Assembly (NCBI GenBank): GCA_017619615.1 | Contig: JAFZRY010000026.1 | Span: 1-64,000, forward strand | Direction: 5' to 3' | Length of the DNA: 64,000 nt | Source: Lachnospiraceae bacterium | GTDB lineage: Bacteria; Bacillota; Clostridia; Lachnospirales; Lachnospiraceae | Program-made: the position numbers and the translations under genes | Notes under the pieces: model-generated | The model's input: only the letters and a program-made list of their open reading frames with translations | Told to the model about the DNA's origin: nothing | Database searches by the model: none | Part shown: positions 40,900 to 51,496 of the stretch, in pieces | Numbering within the stretch: the first letter of the stretch is position 1 | Layout: each line of letters begins with the position of its first letter

Positions 40900-41220
40900 A
40901 TGGCAAAAGAACGCATCATGAGAATCATCCTGAAGGCTTACGATCACAACTCCGTGGACGCCAGCGCGGCCCAGATCGTGGACGTAGTCAAGAAAAACGG
41001 CTCCCAGGTGAGCGGCCCCGTCCCTCTTCCCACTAAGAAGGAAGTGGTCACCATCATCCGCGCCGTCCATAAATACAAGGATTCTCGCGAGCAGTTCGAG
41101 CAGCGGACCCACAAGCGTCTGATCGACATCATCAACCCGAATCAGAAGATCGTGACCGCCCTCTCTGCTCTGGAAGTTCCCGCCGGTGTGGATATCCAGA
41201 TCCGGATGAAGAACGCGTAA
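40900..41220 (+). CDS. rpsJ: 30S ribosomal protein S10, 106 aa
   Basis: First gene of the S10-spc-alpha operon; S10 also is the antitermination factor NusE. The ATG at 40900 starts [20 protein letters not shown], with S10 signatures [10 protein letters not shown] and [23 protein letters not shown] is about 11 bp upstream, a rather long spacing. A 154-bp gap with a GAGCGCC/GGCGCTC hairpin (41342-41358) just before the next ribosome binding site separates it from rplC. Confidence 0.98.
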   Translation: MAKERIMRIILKAYDHNSVDASAAQIVDVVKKNGSQVSGPVPLPTKKEVVTIIRAVHKYKDSREQFEQRTHKRLIDIINPNQKIVTALSALEVPAGVDIQIRMKNA

Positions 41221-41374
41221 TCGACCGAAATCTTCCGCAATATATATAAGCGGAACCGAAACAGGGCGTCCGCCCCGGTGAAAGAAGCGGACATCAATCA
41301 CGGGCAATCATCCTTAACGGGATAAAAAATCATCTTAGTATGAGCGCCCCCGGCGCTCCGCTGTAGGAGGAAAC

Positions 41375-41998
41375 ATGAAGAAAGCTATTTTAGGAACCAA
41401 AGTCGGGATGACACAGATCTTCGACGAAAACGGCGTCCTGACGCCGGTCACCGTGCTTCTGGCGGGCCCCTGCGTGGTCACCCAGATCAAGACCAAGGAT
41501 ACGGACGGCTACGCCGCCGTTCAGGTCGGCTTCGGCGACATCAAGGAATCCCGCGTGAACAAGCCCCGCAAGGGACACTTCGCCAAGGCCGGCGCTGCCA
41601 ACAAGCGCTTCGTCCGGGAACTGAAGCTGGACGGCGAGTTCGAACTGGGCCAGGAGATCAAGGCTGACCTGTTCGAAGCCGGCGACAAAGTGGATGCCAC
41701 CGCCATTTCCAAGGGCAAAGGCTTCCAGGGCGCCATTCACCGCCACGGCCTGCACCGCGGCCCCATGGCCCACGGCTCCAAGTATCACCGCCATGCCGGT
41801 TCCAACGGCGCCTGCTCCGATCCCAGCCGGGTATTCAAGGGCAAGAAGATGGCCGGTCAGATGGGCCACAAGCGCATCACCATCCAGAACCTGGAAGTGA
41901 TCCGCGTGGATGCGGAAGACAATTTGATCTTAGTCAAGGGCTCCGTCCCCGGACCCAAGAAGTCTCTCGTGACCCTTAAAGAGAGCGTCAAGGCTTAA
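41375..41998 (+). CDS. rplC: 50S ribosomal protein L3, 207 aa
   Basis: L3 organises the 3' part of 23S rRNA near the peptidyl-transferase centre. It starts [20 protein letters not shown] and has the central loop [20 protein letters not shown] with its methylatable Gln and basic residues. AGGAGG lies 5 bp upstream of the ATG. Start and length match the family. Confidence 0.99.
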   Translation: MKKAILGTKVGMTQIFDENGVLTPVTVLLAGPCVVTQIKTKDTDGYAAVQVGFGDIKESRVNKPRKGHFAKAGAANKRFVRELKLDGEFELGQEIKADLFEAGDKVDATAISKGKGFQGAIHRHGLHRGPMAHGSKYHRHAGSNGACSDPSRVFKGKKMAGQMGHKRITIQNLEVIRVDAEDNLILVKGSVPGPKKSLVTLKESVKA

Positions 41999-42024
41999 AG
42001 GTCAAAGGAAAGGAGAAACCCACG

Positions 42025-42645
42025 ATGGCAAAAGTACCTGTATATAATATGGAAGGCAACGCTGTCGGAGAGATCGAATTAAAAGACGAGATCTTCGGCG
42101 TAGAGATCAACGAGCACCTGGTCCACATGGCCGTTGTGCAGCAGCTGGCCAATGACCGTCAGGGCACCCAGCAGGCCAAGACCCGCGGCGACGTGAGCGG
42201 CGGCGGCAAGAAGCCCTGGAGACAGAAAGGCACCGGCCACGCCCGTCAGGGTTCCATCCGGGCCCCTCAGTGGAAGGGCGGCGGCGTCGTTTTCGCTCCC
42301 ACTCCCCGGGATTACAGCTTCAAGCTGAACAAGAAGGAAAAGAGAGCCGCGTTAAAGGGCGCTCTGACCAGCCGGGTAGCCGACGGCAAGTTCTTCGTGG
42401 TCGAAGACCTGTCCCTGGACGAAGTCAAGACCAAAAAGTTCCAGGCCGTTCTGGACGCCTTCAAGCTGAAAAAGGCACTGGTCGTGCTGGATGAACTGGA
42501 TCAGAACGTGATCCTGTCTGCCCGGAACATTCCGGACGTCAAGACCGCTCAGGTGAACACCATCAACGTCTACGACATTCTGAAGTATGACAGCCTGATG
42601 ATCACCGAATCCGCGGTCCGCGCAATCGAGGAGGTGTACGCATAA
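42025..42645 (+). CDS. rplD: 50S ribosomal protein L4, 206 aa
   Basis: Assembly protein whose long loop lines the exit tunnel; in enterobacteria it also represses the S10 operon through its leader, which makes it a candidate regulator here. The loop is visible as [20 protein letters not shown]. It starts [14 protein letters not shown]. Its stop overlaps the ATG of rplW by one base. Confidence 0.99.
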   Translation: MAKVPVYNMEGNAVGEIELKDEIFGVEINEHLVHMAVVQQLANDRQGTQQAKTRGDVSGGGKKPWRQKGTGHARQGSIRAPQWKGGGVVFAPTPRDYSFKLNKKEKRAALKGALTSRVADGKFFVVEDLSLDEVKTKKFQAVLDAFKLKKALVVLDELDQNVILSARNIPDVKTAQVNTINVYDILKYDSLMITESAVRAIEEVYA

Positions 42646-42944
42646 TGGCGGATCTGAAATACTATGACGTGATCCTTCGTCCCGTGATCACGGAAAAAAG
42701 CATGGACCTGATGGGCGTGAAGAAATACACCTTCTTCGTTCATCCCGACGCCACCAAGACGCAGGTGAAGGATGCAGTCGAAAAACTGTTTGCCGGCACC
42801 AAGGTCGCCTCTGTGAACACCATGAACTGCGGCGGCAAGCTGCGCCGCCGGGGCATGACCTCCGGCCGCACCGCCAAGACCAAGAAGGCGATCGTATCTC
42901 TGACCGCGGACAGCGCGGACATCGAGATCTTCGAGGGCCTGTAA
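42645..42944 (+). CDS. rplW: 50S ribosomal protein L23, 99 aa
   Basis: L23 sits at the tunnel exit and docks trigger factor and SRP. The start [20 protein letters not shown] overlaps the rplD stop (TAATG), and GAGGTG lies 10 bp upstream. Family core [22 protein letters not shown] is present. A 59-bp gap precedes rplB. Confidence 0.98.
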   Translation: MADLKYYDVILRPVITEKSMDLMGVKKYTFFVHPDATKTQVKDAVEKLFAGTKVASVNTMNCGGKLRRRGMTSGRTAKTKKAIVSLTADSADIEIFEGL

Positions 42945-43003
42945 AGCGCCCTCCCCTATACGGCGTCCTCGCCGTGAAAAGAAAATAAGGAGAACAAATC
43001 GTA

Positions 43004-43849
43004 ATGGGCATTAAAAAGTATAATCCCTATACCCCGTCCAGACGGCAGATGACCGGCCTCGATTTCGCGGCGGTCACCAAGAAAACGCCGGAAAAATCCC
43101 TGACGGAGTCCTTAAAGAAGAATGCCGGCCGCAACAACCAGGGCAAGATCACTGTCCGGCACCAGGGCGGCGGCAGCAGAAGAAAATACCGGATCATCGA
43201 TTTCAAGCGCAACGGCAAAGACGGCATCCCCGCGAAAGTGATCGGCGTTGAATACGATCCCAACCGCACCGCCAACATCGCCCTGATCTGCTACGCGGAC
43301 GGTGAGAAGGCCTACATCCTAGCTCCCGAAGGCCTGACGGACGGCATGGAAGTCATGAGCGGCCCCGATGCGGAAGCCAAGCTGGGCAACTGCCTGCCTC
43401 TGTCCAACATCCCGGTCGGTACCCAGGTACACAACATCGAGATGATCCCCGGCAAGGGCGGCCAGATGGTCCGCGCCGCCGGCGGCAGCGCGCAGCTGAT
43501 GGCCAAGGAAGGCAAGTACGCCACCCTGCGTCTTCCCTCCGGTGAAATGCGCATGGTCCCGATTGCCTGCCGCGCCACCGTGGGCATCGTCGGCAACGGC
43601 GAGCACAACCTGGTGAACATCGGCAAGGCCGGCCGGAAGCGCCACATGGGCATCCGTCCCACGGTCCGCGGTTCCGTCATGAACCCCAATGATCATCCTC
43701 ATGGCGGTGGCGAAGGCCGTGCTCCGATCGGCCGCAGCGGCCCGAGCACCCCTTGGGGCAAGCCTGCACTGGGTTACAAGACCCGCGCCGGCAAGAAGCA
43801 GTCCAATAAGCTGATCGTCAGACGCCGCGACGGCAAGTCGGTGAAATAA
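43004..43849 (+). CDS. rplB: 50S ribosomal protein L2, 281 aa
   Basis: Largest of the L2 class; needed for subunit joining and peptidyl transfer. Signatures include [33 protein letters not shown] and the essential His in [19 protein letters not shown] near the C-terminus. The start follows AAGGAGA. Confidence 0.99.
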   Translation: MGIKKYNPYTPSRRQMTGLDFAAVTKKTPEKSLTESLKKNAGRNNQGKITVRHQGGGSRRKYRIIDFKRNGKDGIPAKVIGVEYDPNRTANIALICYADGEKAYILAPEGLTDGMEVMSGPDAEAKLGNCLPLSNIPVGTQVHNIEMIPGKGGQMVRAAGGSAQLMAKEGKYATLRLPSGEMRMVPIACRATVGIVGNGEHNLVNIGKAGRKRHMGIRPTVRGSVMNPNDHPHGGGEGRAPIGRSGPSTPWGKPALGYKTRAGKKQSNKLIVRRRDGKSVK

Positions 43850-43860
43850 GGAGGTAAGAA

Positions 43861-44142
43861 ATGTCTCGTTCATTGAAAAAAGGCCCTTTCGCCGATGATT
43901 ACCTGTTAAAGAAGATCGATGAGCTGAACGCCAGCGGTCAGAAGACTGTCATTAAGACCTGGTCCCGCCGTTCCACCATTTTCCCCAGCTTCGTGGGTCA
44001 CACGATCGCCGTACATGACGGCCGCAAGCACGTTCCGGTGTACGTCACCGAAGACATGGTCGGCCACAAGCTCGGTGAATTCGTCGCCACCCGCACCTAC
44101 CGGGGCCATGGCAAGGACGAAAAGAGCACCAGGACCAGATAA
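43861..44142 (+). CDS. rpsS: 30S ribosomal protein S19, 93 aa
   Basis: Small head protein that contacts tRNA with S13. Starts [20 protein letters not shown]; contains [22 protein letters not shown] and [20 protein letters not shown] is 5-6 bp before the ATG; rplV follows after 23 bp. Confidence 0.99.
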   Translation: MSRSLKKGPFADDYLLKKIDELNASGQKTVIKTWSRRSTIFPSFVGHTIAVHDGRKHVPVYVTEDMVGHKLGEFVATRTYRGHGKDEKSTRTR

Positions 44143-44165
44143 GCGGAAGGAAGGAGGTATCATTC

Positions 44166-44555
44166 ATGGCAAAAGGACATCGCTCTCAAATCAAAAGAGA
44201 AAGAAATGCACAGAAGGACACCCGGCCTTCGGCTAAGCTTTCCTACGCCCGGATCTCCGTAACGAAGGCCTGCTTCGTACTGGACGCCATCCGCGGCAAG
44301 GACGCGAACACGGCACTGGCGATCGTGACCTACAATCCCCGCTACGGTTCGGAGATCATCACGAAGCTGTTAAAGAGCGCCATCGCCAATGCGGAAAACA
44401 ACAACGGTTTAGATGCGGATAAGCTCTATGTAGCGGAGTGCTACGCCAACAAGGGACCGACCATGAAGCGGATCCATCCCAGAGCCCAGGGCCGCGCCTA
44501 TCGGATCGAAAAGCGCATGAGCCACATCACCATCGTGCTGGATGAGAAGCAGTAA
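44166..44555 (+). CDS. rplV: 50S ribosomal protein L22, 129 aa
   Basis: Tunnel-wall protein whose beta hairpin region reads [20 protein letters not shown] and [11 protein letters not shown]; mutations in that loop give macrolide resistance in other species. The start [18 protein letters not shown] and the [17 protein letters not shown] core are clear. AAGGAGG is upstream. Confidence 0.99.
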   Translation: MAKGHRSQIKRERNAQKDTRPSAKLSYARISVTKACFVLDAIRGKDANTALAIVTYNPRYGSEIITKLLKSAIANAENNNGLDADKLYVAECYANKGPTMKRIHPRAQGRAYRIEKRMSHITIVLDEKQ

Positions 44556-44566
44556 GGAGGCAGAAA

Positions 44567-45226
44567 ATGGGACAGAAAGTTAATCCTCATGGTTTACGCG
44601 TCGGCGTCATCAAAGGCTGGGAATCCGTGTGGTTCGCAGACGGCAAGGACTTCGCCGACAACCTGGTTGAAGACAACAAGATCCGCAACTATTTAAAGAA
44701 GAGACTGTACGATTCCGGCATCTCCCGCATCACCATCGAGCGCGCCTCCGACCGCGTGAAGGTGACCGTCCATACCGCCAAGCCCGGTATGGTGATCGGC
44801 AAGGGCGGCGCTGACATCGAGAAGCTGAAAGCGGACGTGCAGAAGATGACCGACAAGAAGCTGCTCATCGATGTCAAGGAGATCAAGCGCCCCGACAAGG
44901 AAGCGCAGCTGGTCGCGGAAAACATCGCCCATCAGCTGGAGAACCGTGTCGGCTACCGCCGGGCGGTGAAGTCCAACATGAGCCGCGCGTTAAAGAGCGG
45001 CGCGCTGGGCATCAAGGCCTCCGTCAGCGGCCGTCTGGGCGGCGCGGACATCGCCCGCTCCGAGTTCTACAGCGAAGGCACCATCCCGCTGCAGACCCTC
45101 CGGGCCGACATCGACTACGGTTTTGCAGAAGCCAATACCACCTACGGCAGACTGGGCGTCAAAGTCTGGATCTACAAGGGTGAAGTGCTTCCCGCCAGAA
45201 AAAATAAGGAAGGGAGCGAGAACTGA
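44567..45226 (+). CDS. rpsC: 30S ribosomal protein S3, 219 aa
   Basis: Part of the mRNA entry site with helicase activity. Begins [20 protein letters not shown]; the KH domain has the GxxG loop [12 protein letters not shown], and the C-terminal domain has [19 protein letters not shown]. Followed by rplP after only 2 bp. Confidence 0.99.
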   Translation: MGQKVNPHGLRVGVIKGWESVWFADGKDFADNLVEDNKIRNYLKKRLYDSGISRITIERASDRVKVTVHTAKPGMVIGKGGADIEKLKADVQKMTDKKLLIDVKEIKRPDKEAQLVAENIAHQLENRVGYRRAVKSNMSRALKSGALGIKASVSGRLGGADIARSEFYSEGTIPLQTLRADIDYGFAEANTTYGRLGVKVWIYKGEVLPARKNKEGSEN

Positions 45227-45228
45227 TC

Positions 45229-45660
45229 ATGTTAATGCCGAAAAGAGTCAAGCGTCGTAAGCAGTTCCGCGGTTCCATGGCCGGCACGCCTACCCGCGGC
45301 ACGCAGATCAACTACGGCGATTACGGTCTGGTAGCGGTCGAGCCCGCCTGGATCAAATCCAATCAGATCGAAGCCGCCCGTGTTGCCATGACCCGTTACA
45401 TCAAGCGTGGCGGTAAAGTCTGGATCAAGATCTTCCCGGACAAGCCCGTGACCACGAAGCCCGCCGAGACCCGTATGGGCTCCGGCAAGGGCACTGTAGA
45501 ATACTGGGTAGCAGTAGTAAAACCCGGCCGTGTGATGTTCGAGATCGCCGGCGTGGCCGAAGAGACTGCCCGCGAAGCCCTGCGTCTGGCCATGCACAAG
45601 CTGCCGGTCAAGTGCAAAATCGTTTCCAAGGCGGAACTGGAAGGCGGTGAAGCGAAGTGA
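45229..45660 (+). CDS. rplP: 50S ribosomal protein L16, 143 aa
   Basis: Binds 5S rRNA and positions A-site tRNA. Begins [40 protein letters not shown] is diagnostic. The first ATG (45229) matches the family N-terminus better than the second at 45235. Its stop overlaps the rpmC GTG. Confidence 0.98.
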   Translation: MLMPKRVKRRKQFRGSMAGTPTRGTQINYGDYGLVAVEPAWIKSNQIEAARVAMTRYIKRGGKVWIKIFPDKPVTTKPAETRMGSGKGTVEYWVAVVKPGRVMFEIAGVAEETAREALRLAMHKLPVKCKIVSKAELEGGEAK

Positions 45661-45857
45661 AGACCACAGATTATATGAAGCAGTTAAACAATATGAACGC
45701 GGCTCAGCTGGCCGAAGAACTGGTTTCCGCGAAGAAGGAGCTCTTCAACCTCCGCTTCCAGAACGCCACCAACCAGCTGCAGAACACGTCCCGCATCCAG
45801 GAAGTGCGCCGCAATATCGCCCGGATCCAGACCCTGATCCGTGCCAAGGCCGAGTAA
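45657..45857 (+). CDS. rpmC: 50S ribosomal protein L29, 66 aa
   Basis: Small two-helix tunnel-exit protein. GTG start overlaps the rplP stop by 4 bp (GTGA), so translation is coupled. Sequence [20 protein letters not shown] ... [18 protein letters not shown] is typical. Confidence 0.97.
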   Translation: MKTTDYMKQLNNMNAAQLAEELVSAKKELFNLRFQNATNQLQNTSRIQEVRRNIARIQTLIRAKAE

Positions 45858-45870
45858 GGAGGACGATAAC

Positions 45871-46125
45871 GTGGAAAGAAACTTAAGAAAGACCCGTGTC
45901 GGGAAAGTCATCAGCGACAAGATGGACAAGACCATCGTCGTAGCCATCGAGGACCACGTCAGACATCCCCTGTACGGCAAGATCGTCAAGAGAACCTATA
46001 AGCTGAAAGCCCATGACGAACAGAATCAGTGCGGCATCGGTGATACCGTCAAAGTCATGGAGACCCGGCCCCTCTCCAAGGATAAGAGATGGCGGCTGGT
46101 AGAGATCGTCGAAAAGGCGAAATAA
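45871..46125 (+). CDS. rpsQ: 30S ribosomal protein S17, 84 aa
   Basis: Early assembly protein with an OB fold. The start is the GTG at 45871, 8 bp after [27 protein letters not shown]. An in-frame GTG farther upstream (45841) lies inside rpmC and lacks a ribosome binding site. The core [20 protein letters not shown] is typical. Confidence 0.97.
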   Translation: MERNLRKTRVGKVISDKMDKTIVVAIEDHVRHPLYGKIVKRTYKLKAHDEQNQCGIGDTVKVMETRPLSKDKRWRLVEIVEKAK

Positions 46126-46144
46126 TGCCGGGAGGAGAAAGCAA

Positions 46145-46513
46145 ATGATTCAACAGGAAAGCAGACTGAAAGTTGCTGACAACACCGGCGCGAAAGAGAT
46201 CCTGTGCATCCGCGTGGTGGGCGGTTCCGTTCGCCGCTATGCCAACATCGGCGACGTGATCATTGCCACCGTCAAGGACGCCGCGCCCGGCGGTATGGTC
46301 AAGAAGGGCGAAGTGGTGAAGGCCGTCGTGGTCCGCACCAAGCACGGCGCCCGCCGCAAAGACGGTTCCTACATCAAGTTCGATGAGAACGCCGCGGTCA
46401 TCATCCGTGAAGACAAGACCCCCAGAGGTACCCGTATCTTTGGGCCGGTAGCCAGAGAGCTCCGTGACAGACAGTTCATGAAGATCGTATCCCTGGCTCC
46501 CGAAGTACTGTAA
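46145..46513 (+). CDS. rplN: 50S ribosomal protein L14, 122 aa
   Basis: Beta-barrel protein at the subunit interface; starts [20 protein letters not shown] and has the signature region [14 protein letters not shown] and [13 protein letters not shown]. Short gaps on both sides. Confidence 0.99.
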   Translation: MIQQESRLKVADNTGAKEILCIRVVGGSVRRYANIGDVIIATVKDAAPGGMVKKGEVVKAVVVRTKHGARRKDGSYIKFDENAAVIIREDKTPRGTRIFGPVARELRDRQFMKIVSLAPEVL

Positions 46514-46525
46514 GGAGGACCCATC

Positions 46526-46858
46526 ATGTCTATGTCTAAAATCAAAGTCGGTGACACCGTCCGTGTCATCGCCGGCAAGGATAAAGGCCGTGAAGGTAAG
46601 GTCCTGCGCATCGATCACAAGGCTGGCCGCCTGGTGGTGCAGGGTGTGAACATGATCACCAAGCACAACAAGCAGAGCGCCCAGAATCCCAACGGCGGCA
46701 TCGTGAAGATGGAAGGCACCATCGACCTCTCCAACGTGATGCTGCTGCACGACGGCAAGCCCGTCCGCGTCGGCTTCACCATGAAGGAAGGCAAGGACGG
46801 CAAGGTGCGGAAGGTCCGCGTTGCCAAGACGGCGGACGGCCCCGTGGCCATTGACTAA
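46526..46858 (+). CDS. rplX: 50S ribosomal protein L24, 110 aa
   Basis: Assembly initiator with a KOW motif: [20 protein letters not shown]. The ATG at 46526 is 6 bp after AAGGAGG; a second ATG lies two codons later. Confidence 0.98.
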   Translation: MSMSKIKVGDTVRVIAGKDKGREGKVLRIDHKAGRLVVQGVNMITKHNKQSAQNPNGGIVKMEGTIDLSNVMLLHDGKPVRVGFTMKEGKDGKVRKVRVAKTADGPVAID

Positions 46859-46869
46859 GGAGGATCAAA

Positions 46870-47415
46870 GTGAGCAGCAGATTAAAAGAGTTTTATCAGA
46901 ATGAAGTCGTTCCCGCTTTGACCAAAAAGTTCGGCTACACCAACGTGATGCAGGTCCCGAAGCTGGACAAGATCGTGGTGAACATGGGCGTCGGCGAAGC
47001 CAAGGAAAACGCCAAGCTGCTGGAAAGCGCCATGCACGACCTGGAGATCATCACCGGCCAGAAGCCCATCATGACCACCGCCAAGAAGTCCATCGCGAAC
47101 TTCAAGATCCGCGAAGGCATGAAGATCGGCTGCAAAGTCACCCTGCGCGGCGACCGCATGTACGAATTCCTGGACCGTCTGGTCAACCTGGCTCTGCCCC
47201 GCGTGCGTGACTTCCGCGGTGTGAACCCCAACTCCTTCGACGGCCGCGGCAACTACGCCCTCGGCATCCGCGAACAGCTGATCTTCCCCGAGATCGAGTA
47301 CGACAAGATCGACAAGACCCGCGGGATGGACATCATCATCGTCACCACGGCGAAGACGGACGAAGAAGCCCGCGAGCTTTTAGCCCAGTTCAGCATGCCG
47401 TTCAGCAAGAACTAA
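46870..47415 (+). CDS. rplE: 50S ribosomal protein L5, 181 aa
   Basis: 5S rRNA-binding protein. GTG start after AAGGAGG. Recognised by [20 protein letters not shown], the [19 protein letters not shown] segment and the C-terminal [20 protein letters not shown]. Confidence 0.99.
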   Translation: MSSRLKEFYQNEVVPALTKKFGYTNVMQVPKLDKIVVNMGVGEAKENAKLLESAMHDLEIITGQKPIMTTAKKSIANFKIREGMKIGCKVTLRGDRMYEFLDRLVNLALPRVRDFRGVNPNSFDGRGNYALGIREQLIFPEIEYDKIDKTRGMDIIIVTTAKTDEEARELLAQFSMPFSKN

Positions 47416-47429
47416 GGAGGACACACATC

Positions 47430-47615
47430 ATGGCAAAAACATCAATGAAGGTGAAGCAGCAGCGCACTCCCAAGTTCTCGACCCGGGCTTACACCCGCTG
47501 CCGCCTCTGCGGCCGTCCCCACGCTGTTCTGCGCAAGTACGGCATCTGCCGTATCTGCTTCCGCGAACTCGCCTACAAGGGAGAGATCCCGGGCGTCCGC
47601 AAAGCCAGCTGGTAA
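47430..47615 (+). CDS. rpsZ: 30S ribosomal protein S14, zinc type, 61 aa
   Basis: The short S14 form with a zinc knuckle: C24, C27, C40 and C43 ([20 protein letters not shown]). This C+ form is standard in Bacillota and depends on zinc supply. Starts [18 protein letters not shown]. Confidence 0.99.
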   Translation: MAKTSMKVKQQRTPKFSTRAYTRCRLCGRPHAVLRKYGICRICFRELAYKGEIPGVRKASW

Positions 47616-47633
47616 AGAAAGGAGGAAACTATC

Positions 47634-48038
47634 ATGGCTGTTATGAGCGATCCCATTGCCGATATGCTGACCAGAATCCGCAACGCCAACACGGCGAAGC
47701 ACGATACCGTTGATATTCCCTCCTCCCGGATCAAAGCCGCCATCGCGGAGATCCTGTTAAAGGAAGGCTACATCAAGGCTTACACCATCGACGGTGATGA
47801 AGTCCGCAAGACCATCCACGTCACCCTGAAGTACGGCAGAGATAAAAACGAGAAGGTCATCCACGGCCTGACCCGTATCTCCAAGCCCGGCCTGCGCGTG
47901 TACGCCGGCGCCGAGGACATGCCGAAGGTGCTGGGCGGCTTAGGTATCGCCATCGTTTCCACGAACGAAGGCATCCTGACGGACAAGGAAGCCCGTCAGA
48001 AAAACGTGGGCGGCGAAGTGCTGGCCTATATCTGGTAA
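47634..48038 (+). CDS. rpsH: 30S ribosomal protein S8, 134 aa
   Basis: 16S-binding protein and, in E. coli, translational regulator of the spc operon. Contains [20 protein letters not shown] and the C-terminal [23 protein letters not shown] at 47634 or 47643; the first has the better distance to AAAGGAGG. Confidence 0.98.
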   Translation: MAVMSDPIADMLTRIRNANTAKHDTVDIPSSRIKAAIAEILLKEGYIKAYTIDGDEVRKTIHVTLKYGRDKNEKVIHGLTRISKPGLRVYAGAEDMPKVLGGLGIAIVSTNEGILTDKEARQKNVGGEVLAYIW

Positions 48039-48063
48039 AAAATAACATAAGGAGTAAGGCGAA

Positions 48064-48606
48064 ATGTCACGAGTAGGAAAAATGCCTATCGCGATCCCCG
48101 CGGGTGTGACCGTAGAGATCGCAGAAAATAACAATGTGACGGTCAAAGGCCCCAAGGGGACCCTGCAGCGGGTCCTGCCGGCCGAGATGGAGATCAAGGT
48201 GGAAGGCGCGGTCCTCACCGTCAGCCGTCCCAATGACTTAAAGAGAAACAAGGCCCTGCACGGCCTGACCCGTTCCCTGCTGCACAACATGGTAGTGGGC
48301 GTCTCCGAAGGCTATCAGAAAGTCCTGGAGATCAACGGCGTCGGTTACCGCGCCGCCAAGGAAGGCCGCAACCTGACCCTGACGCTGGGTTATTCGCACC
48401 CCGTCGTGATGACGGATCCCGAAGGCATCGAATCTGTCTGCGAGACCGCCAACAAGATCGTGGTCAAGGGCATCGATAAGGAAAAGGTCGGCCAGTACGC
48501 CGCCCAGATCCGCGAGAAGCGCGGTCCGGAACCGTACAAGGGCAAGGGTATCAAGTATGCTGAAGAGCACATCCGCCGCAAGGTGGGTAAGGCCGGCAAG
48601 AAGTAA
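48064..48606 (+). CDS. rplF: 50S ribosomal protein L6, 180 aa
   Basis: Starts [20 protein letters not shown] and has [20 protein letters not shown] plus the C-terminal signature [20 protein letters not shown]. Located at the factor-binding site. Good AAGGAG upstream. Confidence 0.99.
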   Translation: MSRVGKMPIAIPAGVTVEIAENNNVTVKGPKGTLQRVLPAEMEIKVEGAVLTVSRPNDLKRNKALHGLTRSLLHNMVVGVSEGYQKVLEINGVGYRAAKEGRNLTLTLGYSHPVVMTDPEGIESVCETANKIVVKGIDKEKVGQYAAQIREKRGPEPYKGKGIKYAEEHIRRKVGKAGKK

Positions 48607-48617
48607 GGAGGCATGAC

Positions 48618-48986
48618 ATGGTAAGCAAGAATTCCCGTAAAGAAGTGCGTGTGAAAAAGCACCAGAGACTGCGCAACCGCTTCGCCGGCACGGCCGAAAG
48701 ACCCCGTCTGGCCGTATTCCGCAGCGACAAGCACATGTATGCCCAGATCATCGACGATGACGCTCAGAAGACCCTCGTAGCCGCCTCCACCACGGAGAAG
48801 GCTGCCAAGGAAGAGCTGGAGTTCACCAACAACACCGAAGCGGCGTCCTACGTGGGCACCCTGATCGGCAAGCGGGCTCTGGAAGCCGGCATCACCGAAG
48901 TGGTCTTCGACCGCGGCGGTTATCTGTATCACGGCAAGGTCAAAGCCCTGGCCGAAGCGGCCAGAGAAGCTGGCCTGAAGTTCTAA
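48618..48986 (+). CDS. rplR: 50S ribosomal protein L18, 122 aa
   Basis: 5S rRNA-binding protein; basic N-terminus [20 protein letters not shown], then [19 protein letters not shown] and [20 protein letters not shown]. rpsE follows after 13 bp. Confidence 0.99.
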   Translation: MVSKNSRKEVRVKKHQRLRNRFAGTAERPRLAVFRSDKHMYAQIIDDDAQKTLVAASTTEKAAKEELEFTNNTEAASYVGTLIGKRALEAGITEVVFDRGGYLYHGKVKALAEAAREAGLKF

Positions 48987-48999
48987 GGGAGGCGCAGAG

Positions 49000-49509
49000 A
49001 TGAAGAGAACCAATATTGATCCCACTTCGCTGGAATTAACTGATACTTTAGTAGAACTGCGCCGGGTCTCCAAGACGGTCAAGGGCGGCCGCAACTCCCG
49101 CTTCGCCGCGCTCGTCGTCGTAGGCGACGGCAACGGCCATGTGGGCGCCGGCACCGGCAAGGCCAAGGAAGTTCCGGAAGCCATCCGCAAGGCGAAAGAA
49201 GCCGCGACCCGCCGTCTGGTGGAGATCCCCATGGACGAGAACGGTTCCGTGCCTCACGATTTCACCGGCAAGTTCGGCAGCGCCACGGTCATGCTGAAGC
49301 GCGCTCCGGAAGGTACCGGCGTTATCGCCGGCGGCCCCGCCCGTGCGGTGATGGAAAAAGCGGGCATCCGCAACATCCGTACCAAGTCCCTGGGCTCCAA
49401 CAACAAGCACAACGTCGTGCTGGCTGCCATCAACGGCCTGACCAGCATGTACACCCCGGAAGAGATCGCCCGTCTGCGCGGCAAATCCGTGGATGAAATC
49501 TTAGGTTAA
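49000..49509 (+). CDS. rpsE: 30S ribosomal protein S5, 169 aa
   Basis: Decoding-fidelity protein. The double-stranded RNA-binding part reads [20 protein letters not shown] and [19 protein letters not shown]; the C-terminal part has [20 protein letters not shown]. Confidence 0.99.
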   Translation: MKRTNIDPTSLELTDTLVELRRVSKTVKGGRNSRFAALVVVGDGNGHVGAGTGKAKEVPEAIRKAKEAATRRLVEIPMDENGSVPHDFTGKFGSATVMLKRAPEGTGVIAGGPARAVMEKAGIRNIRTKSLGSNNKHNVVLAAINGLTSMYTPEEIARLRGKSVDEILG

Positions 49510-49521
49510 CAGGAGGGTGTC

Positions 49522-49710
49522 ATGGCTAAGCAATTGAAAGTTACCCTGGTCAAGTCCCCCATCGGTGCCATTCCGAAGCACAAAAAGACGGTTGAGGCGC
49601 TGGGCCTGAACAAGCTGCATCACAGCAACCTGCTTCCGGACAATGAAGCCGTCCGCGGCATGATCTGGCACGTACGTCACCTGGTGCAGGTAGAGGAGGT
49701 GGAAGAATGA
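49522..49710 (+). CDS. rpmD: 50S ribosomal protein L30, 62 aa
   Basis: Short L30 with [20 protein letters not shown] and the usual [20 protein letters not shown]. Stop overlaps the rplO start by 4 bp. Confidence 0.97.
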   Translation: MAKQLKVTLVKSPIGAIPKHKKTVEALGLNKLHHSNLLPDNEAVRGMIWHVRHLVQVEEVEE

Positions 49711-50147
49711 TGAATTTATCCAACTTACAGCCCGCGGAAGGCTCCACGCACAACGATTTCCGCCGCGGCCGCGGCCACGCGTCCGGCAACGGCAAGACGG
49801 CCGGCAAAGGCCACAAGGGCCAGAAGGCCCGCTCCGGGGCGCCCCGTCCCGGCTTTGAAGGCGGCCAGATGCCTCTGTTCCGCCGCCTGCCCAAGCGCGG
49901 TTTCACCAACATCAACTCCCGGAAGTACATCACGGTCGACCTGGCCGCGCTGAACTCCCGCTTTGAGGACGGCGCCGTGATCACGGAAGAAGCCATCCTG
50001 GAATCCGGTCTGGTGAAGAATCCCCGCGACGGCGTCAAGGTCCTCGGCAACGGCGACGTGACCAAGAAATTCACCCTGAAGGGTCTGCTGATCAGCGAGG
50101 GTGCCAAGAGTAAAGTTGAGGCTGCCGGCGGAACGGTCGAAGAATAA
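49707..50147 (+). CDS. rplO: 50S ribosomal protein L15, 146 aa
   Basis: Starts M(M)[16 protein letters not shown]; the glycine-rich [20 protein letters not shown] and [19 protein letters not shown] are diagnostic. Two adjacent ATG codons, the first overlapping the rpmD stop. Confidence 0.98.
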   Translation: MMNLSNLQPAEGSTHNDFRRGRGHASGNGKTAGKGHKGQKARSGAPRPGFEGGQMPLFRRLPKRGFTNINSRKYITVDLAALNSRFEDGAVITEEAILESGLVKNPRDGVKVLGNGDVTKKFTLKGLLISEGAKSKVEAAGGTVEE

Positions 50148-50161
50148 GCCGGGAGGTGGAT

Positions 50162-51487
50162 ATGTTTAAAAACATCCTGAATGCCTTTAAAGTCAAGGAC
50201 ATCCGCACCCGCGTCATCTTCACCTTACTGATGATCCTGATCGTGCGGCTGGGCTGCCAGATCGTCACCCCCGGCATCAACGTCGCGTGGGTACGGCAGT
50301 GGTTCGAGTCCATGAGCAGTTCGGCCTTCAACTTCTTCAATGTGATCACGGGCAGTTCCTTCTCCACGATGTCCATCTTCGCGCTGAACATCTCCCCGTA
50401 CATCACCTCCTCCATTATCGTGCAGCTGCTCACCATCGCGATCCCGCGTCTGGAAGAGCTGTCCAAGGAGGGAGAAGAGGGCAAGAAGGTGATCACCAAG
50501 ATCACCCGCTACCTGACCGTTGCGCTGGCCTTCATCCAGGCGACGTCCATGGCCATCGGCTTCGGCTCCAACTACCTGACCAACTACACCTGGTACAACG
50601 TGATCCTGGTCGGCCTGATCATGACCGCCGGCTCCGCCGCCCTGATGTGGATCGGCGAGCGGATCACGGAACGGGGCATCGGCAACGGTATTTCCATCCT
50701 GCTGCTGGTGAACATCCTGTCCGGGCTGCCCAATGACTTCCGGACCCTGTACGAGACCTTCGTCAAGGGCAAGAGCGTAACGGTCGCCATCATCAGCGCC
50801 GTGCTGATCCTGGCCCTGATCCTGGCCCTGGTCGTCTTCGTCATTTACCTGCAGGACGGTGAGCGCCGCGTCCCGGTGCAGTACGCCAAGAAGCTGCAGG
50901 GCCGCCGGATGGTGGGCGGACAGAGCTCCAACATCCCCATCAAGGTCAATACCGCCGGCGTTATCCCCGTGATCTTCGCCAGCTCCCTTCTGAGCATCCC
51001 GTCCCTGATCGCCAGCTTCGCGGGCGTGGACGTGGCCAATCCGAAGGGCGTGGGCGGCCACATCATCAAGGGACTGACCCAGAACTACTGGTGCAATCCC
51101 AAGGAGCCCATCTACACGCTGGGCCTGATCCTGTACCTGTTCCTTCTGGTGGTGTTCGCTTACTTCTATACCTCCATCACCTTCAACCCGACGGAGGTCG
51201 CGAACAACATGAAGAAGAACGGCGGCTTCGTCCCGGGCATCCGCCCCGGCAAGCCCACCAGCGACTACATGAACAAGATCCTGAACTACATGGTGTTCAT
51301 CGGCGTCGTGGGCCTGGCCATCGTGGCGGTGATCCCGATCGTGCTGACCGGCCTGTTCGGAGTAGGCAGCTCGCTCTGCTTCTTCGGAACTTCCCTGATC
51401 ATTATCGTGGGCGTCATTCTGGAAACCTTAAAGCAGGTCGAATCCATGATGACGGTCCGCAGCTACAAGGGCTTCCTGAATAGTTAA
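50162..51487 (+). CDS. secY: Protein translocase subunit SecY, 441 aa
   Basis: Channel of the Sec translocon with ten membrane helices. MFKNILNAFKVKDIRTRVIF begins 5 bp after GGGAGG; the GTG at 50156 overlaps that site and is rejected. Conserved plug and loop segments include GINVAWVRQWF, ISPYITSSIIVQLL and GERRVPVQYAKKLQGRRMVG. Position between rplO and adk is the classical one. Confidence 0.99.
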   Translation: MFKNILNAFKVKDIRTRVIFTLLMILIVRLGCQIVTPGINVAWVRQWFESMSSSAFNFFNVITGSSFSTMSIFALNISPYITSSIIVQLLTIAIPRLEELSKEGEEGKKVITKITRYLTVALAFIQATSMAIGFGSNYLTNYTWYNVILVGLIMTAGSAALMWIGERITERGIGNGISILLLVNILSGLPNDFRTLYETFVKGKSVTVAIISAVLILALILALVVFVIYLQDGERRVPVQYAKKLQGRRMVGGQSSNIPIKVNTAGVIPVIFASSLLSIPSLIASFAGVDVANPKGVGGHIIKGLTQNYWCNPKEPIYTLGLILYLFLLVVFAYFYTSITFNPTEVANNMKKNGGFVPGIRPGKPTSDYMNKILNYMVFIGVVGLAIVAVIPIVLTGLFGVGSSLCFFGTSLIIIVGVILETLKQVESMMTVRSYKGFLNS

Positions 51488-51496
51488 GGAGACGGT

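Noticed and set aside
50156-50161. Upstream GTG start for secY
   Set aside because: It overlaps the GGGAGG ribosome binding site; the ATG at 50162 has correct spacing and family N-terminus.
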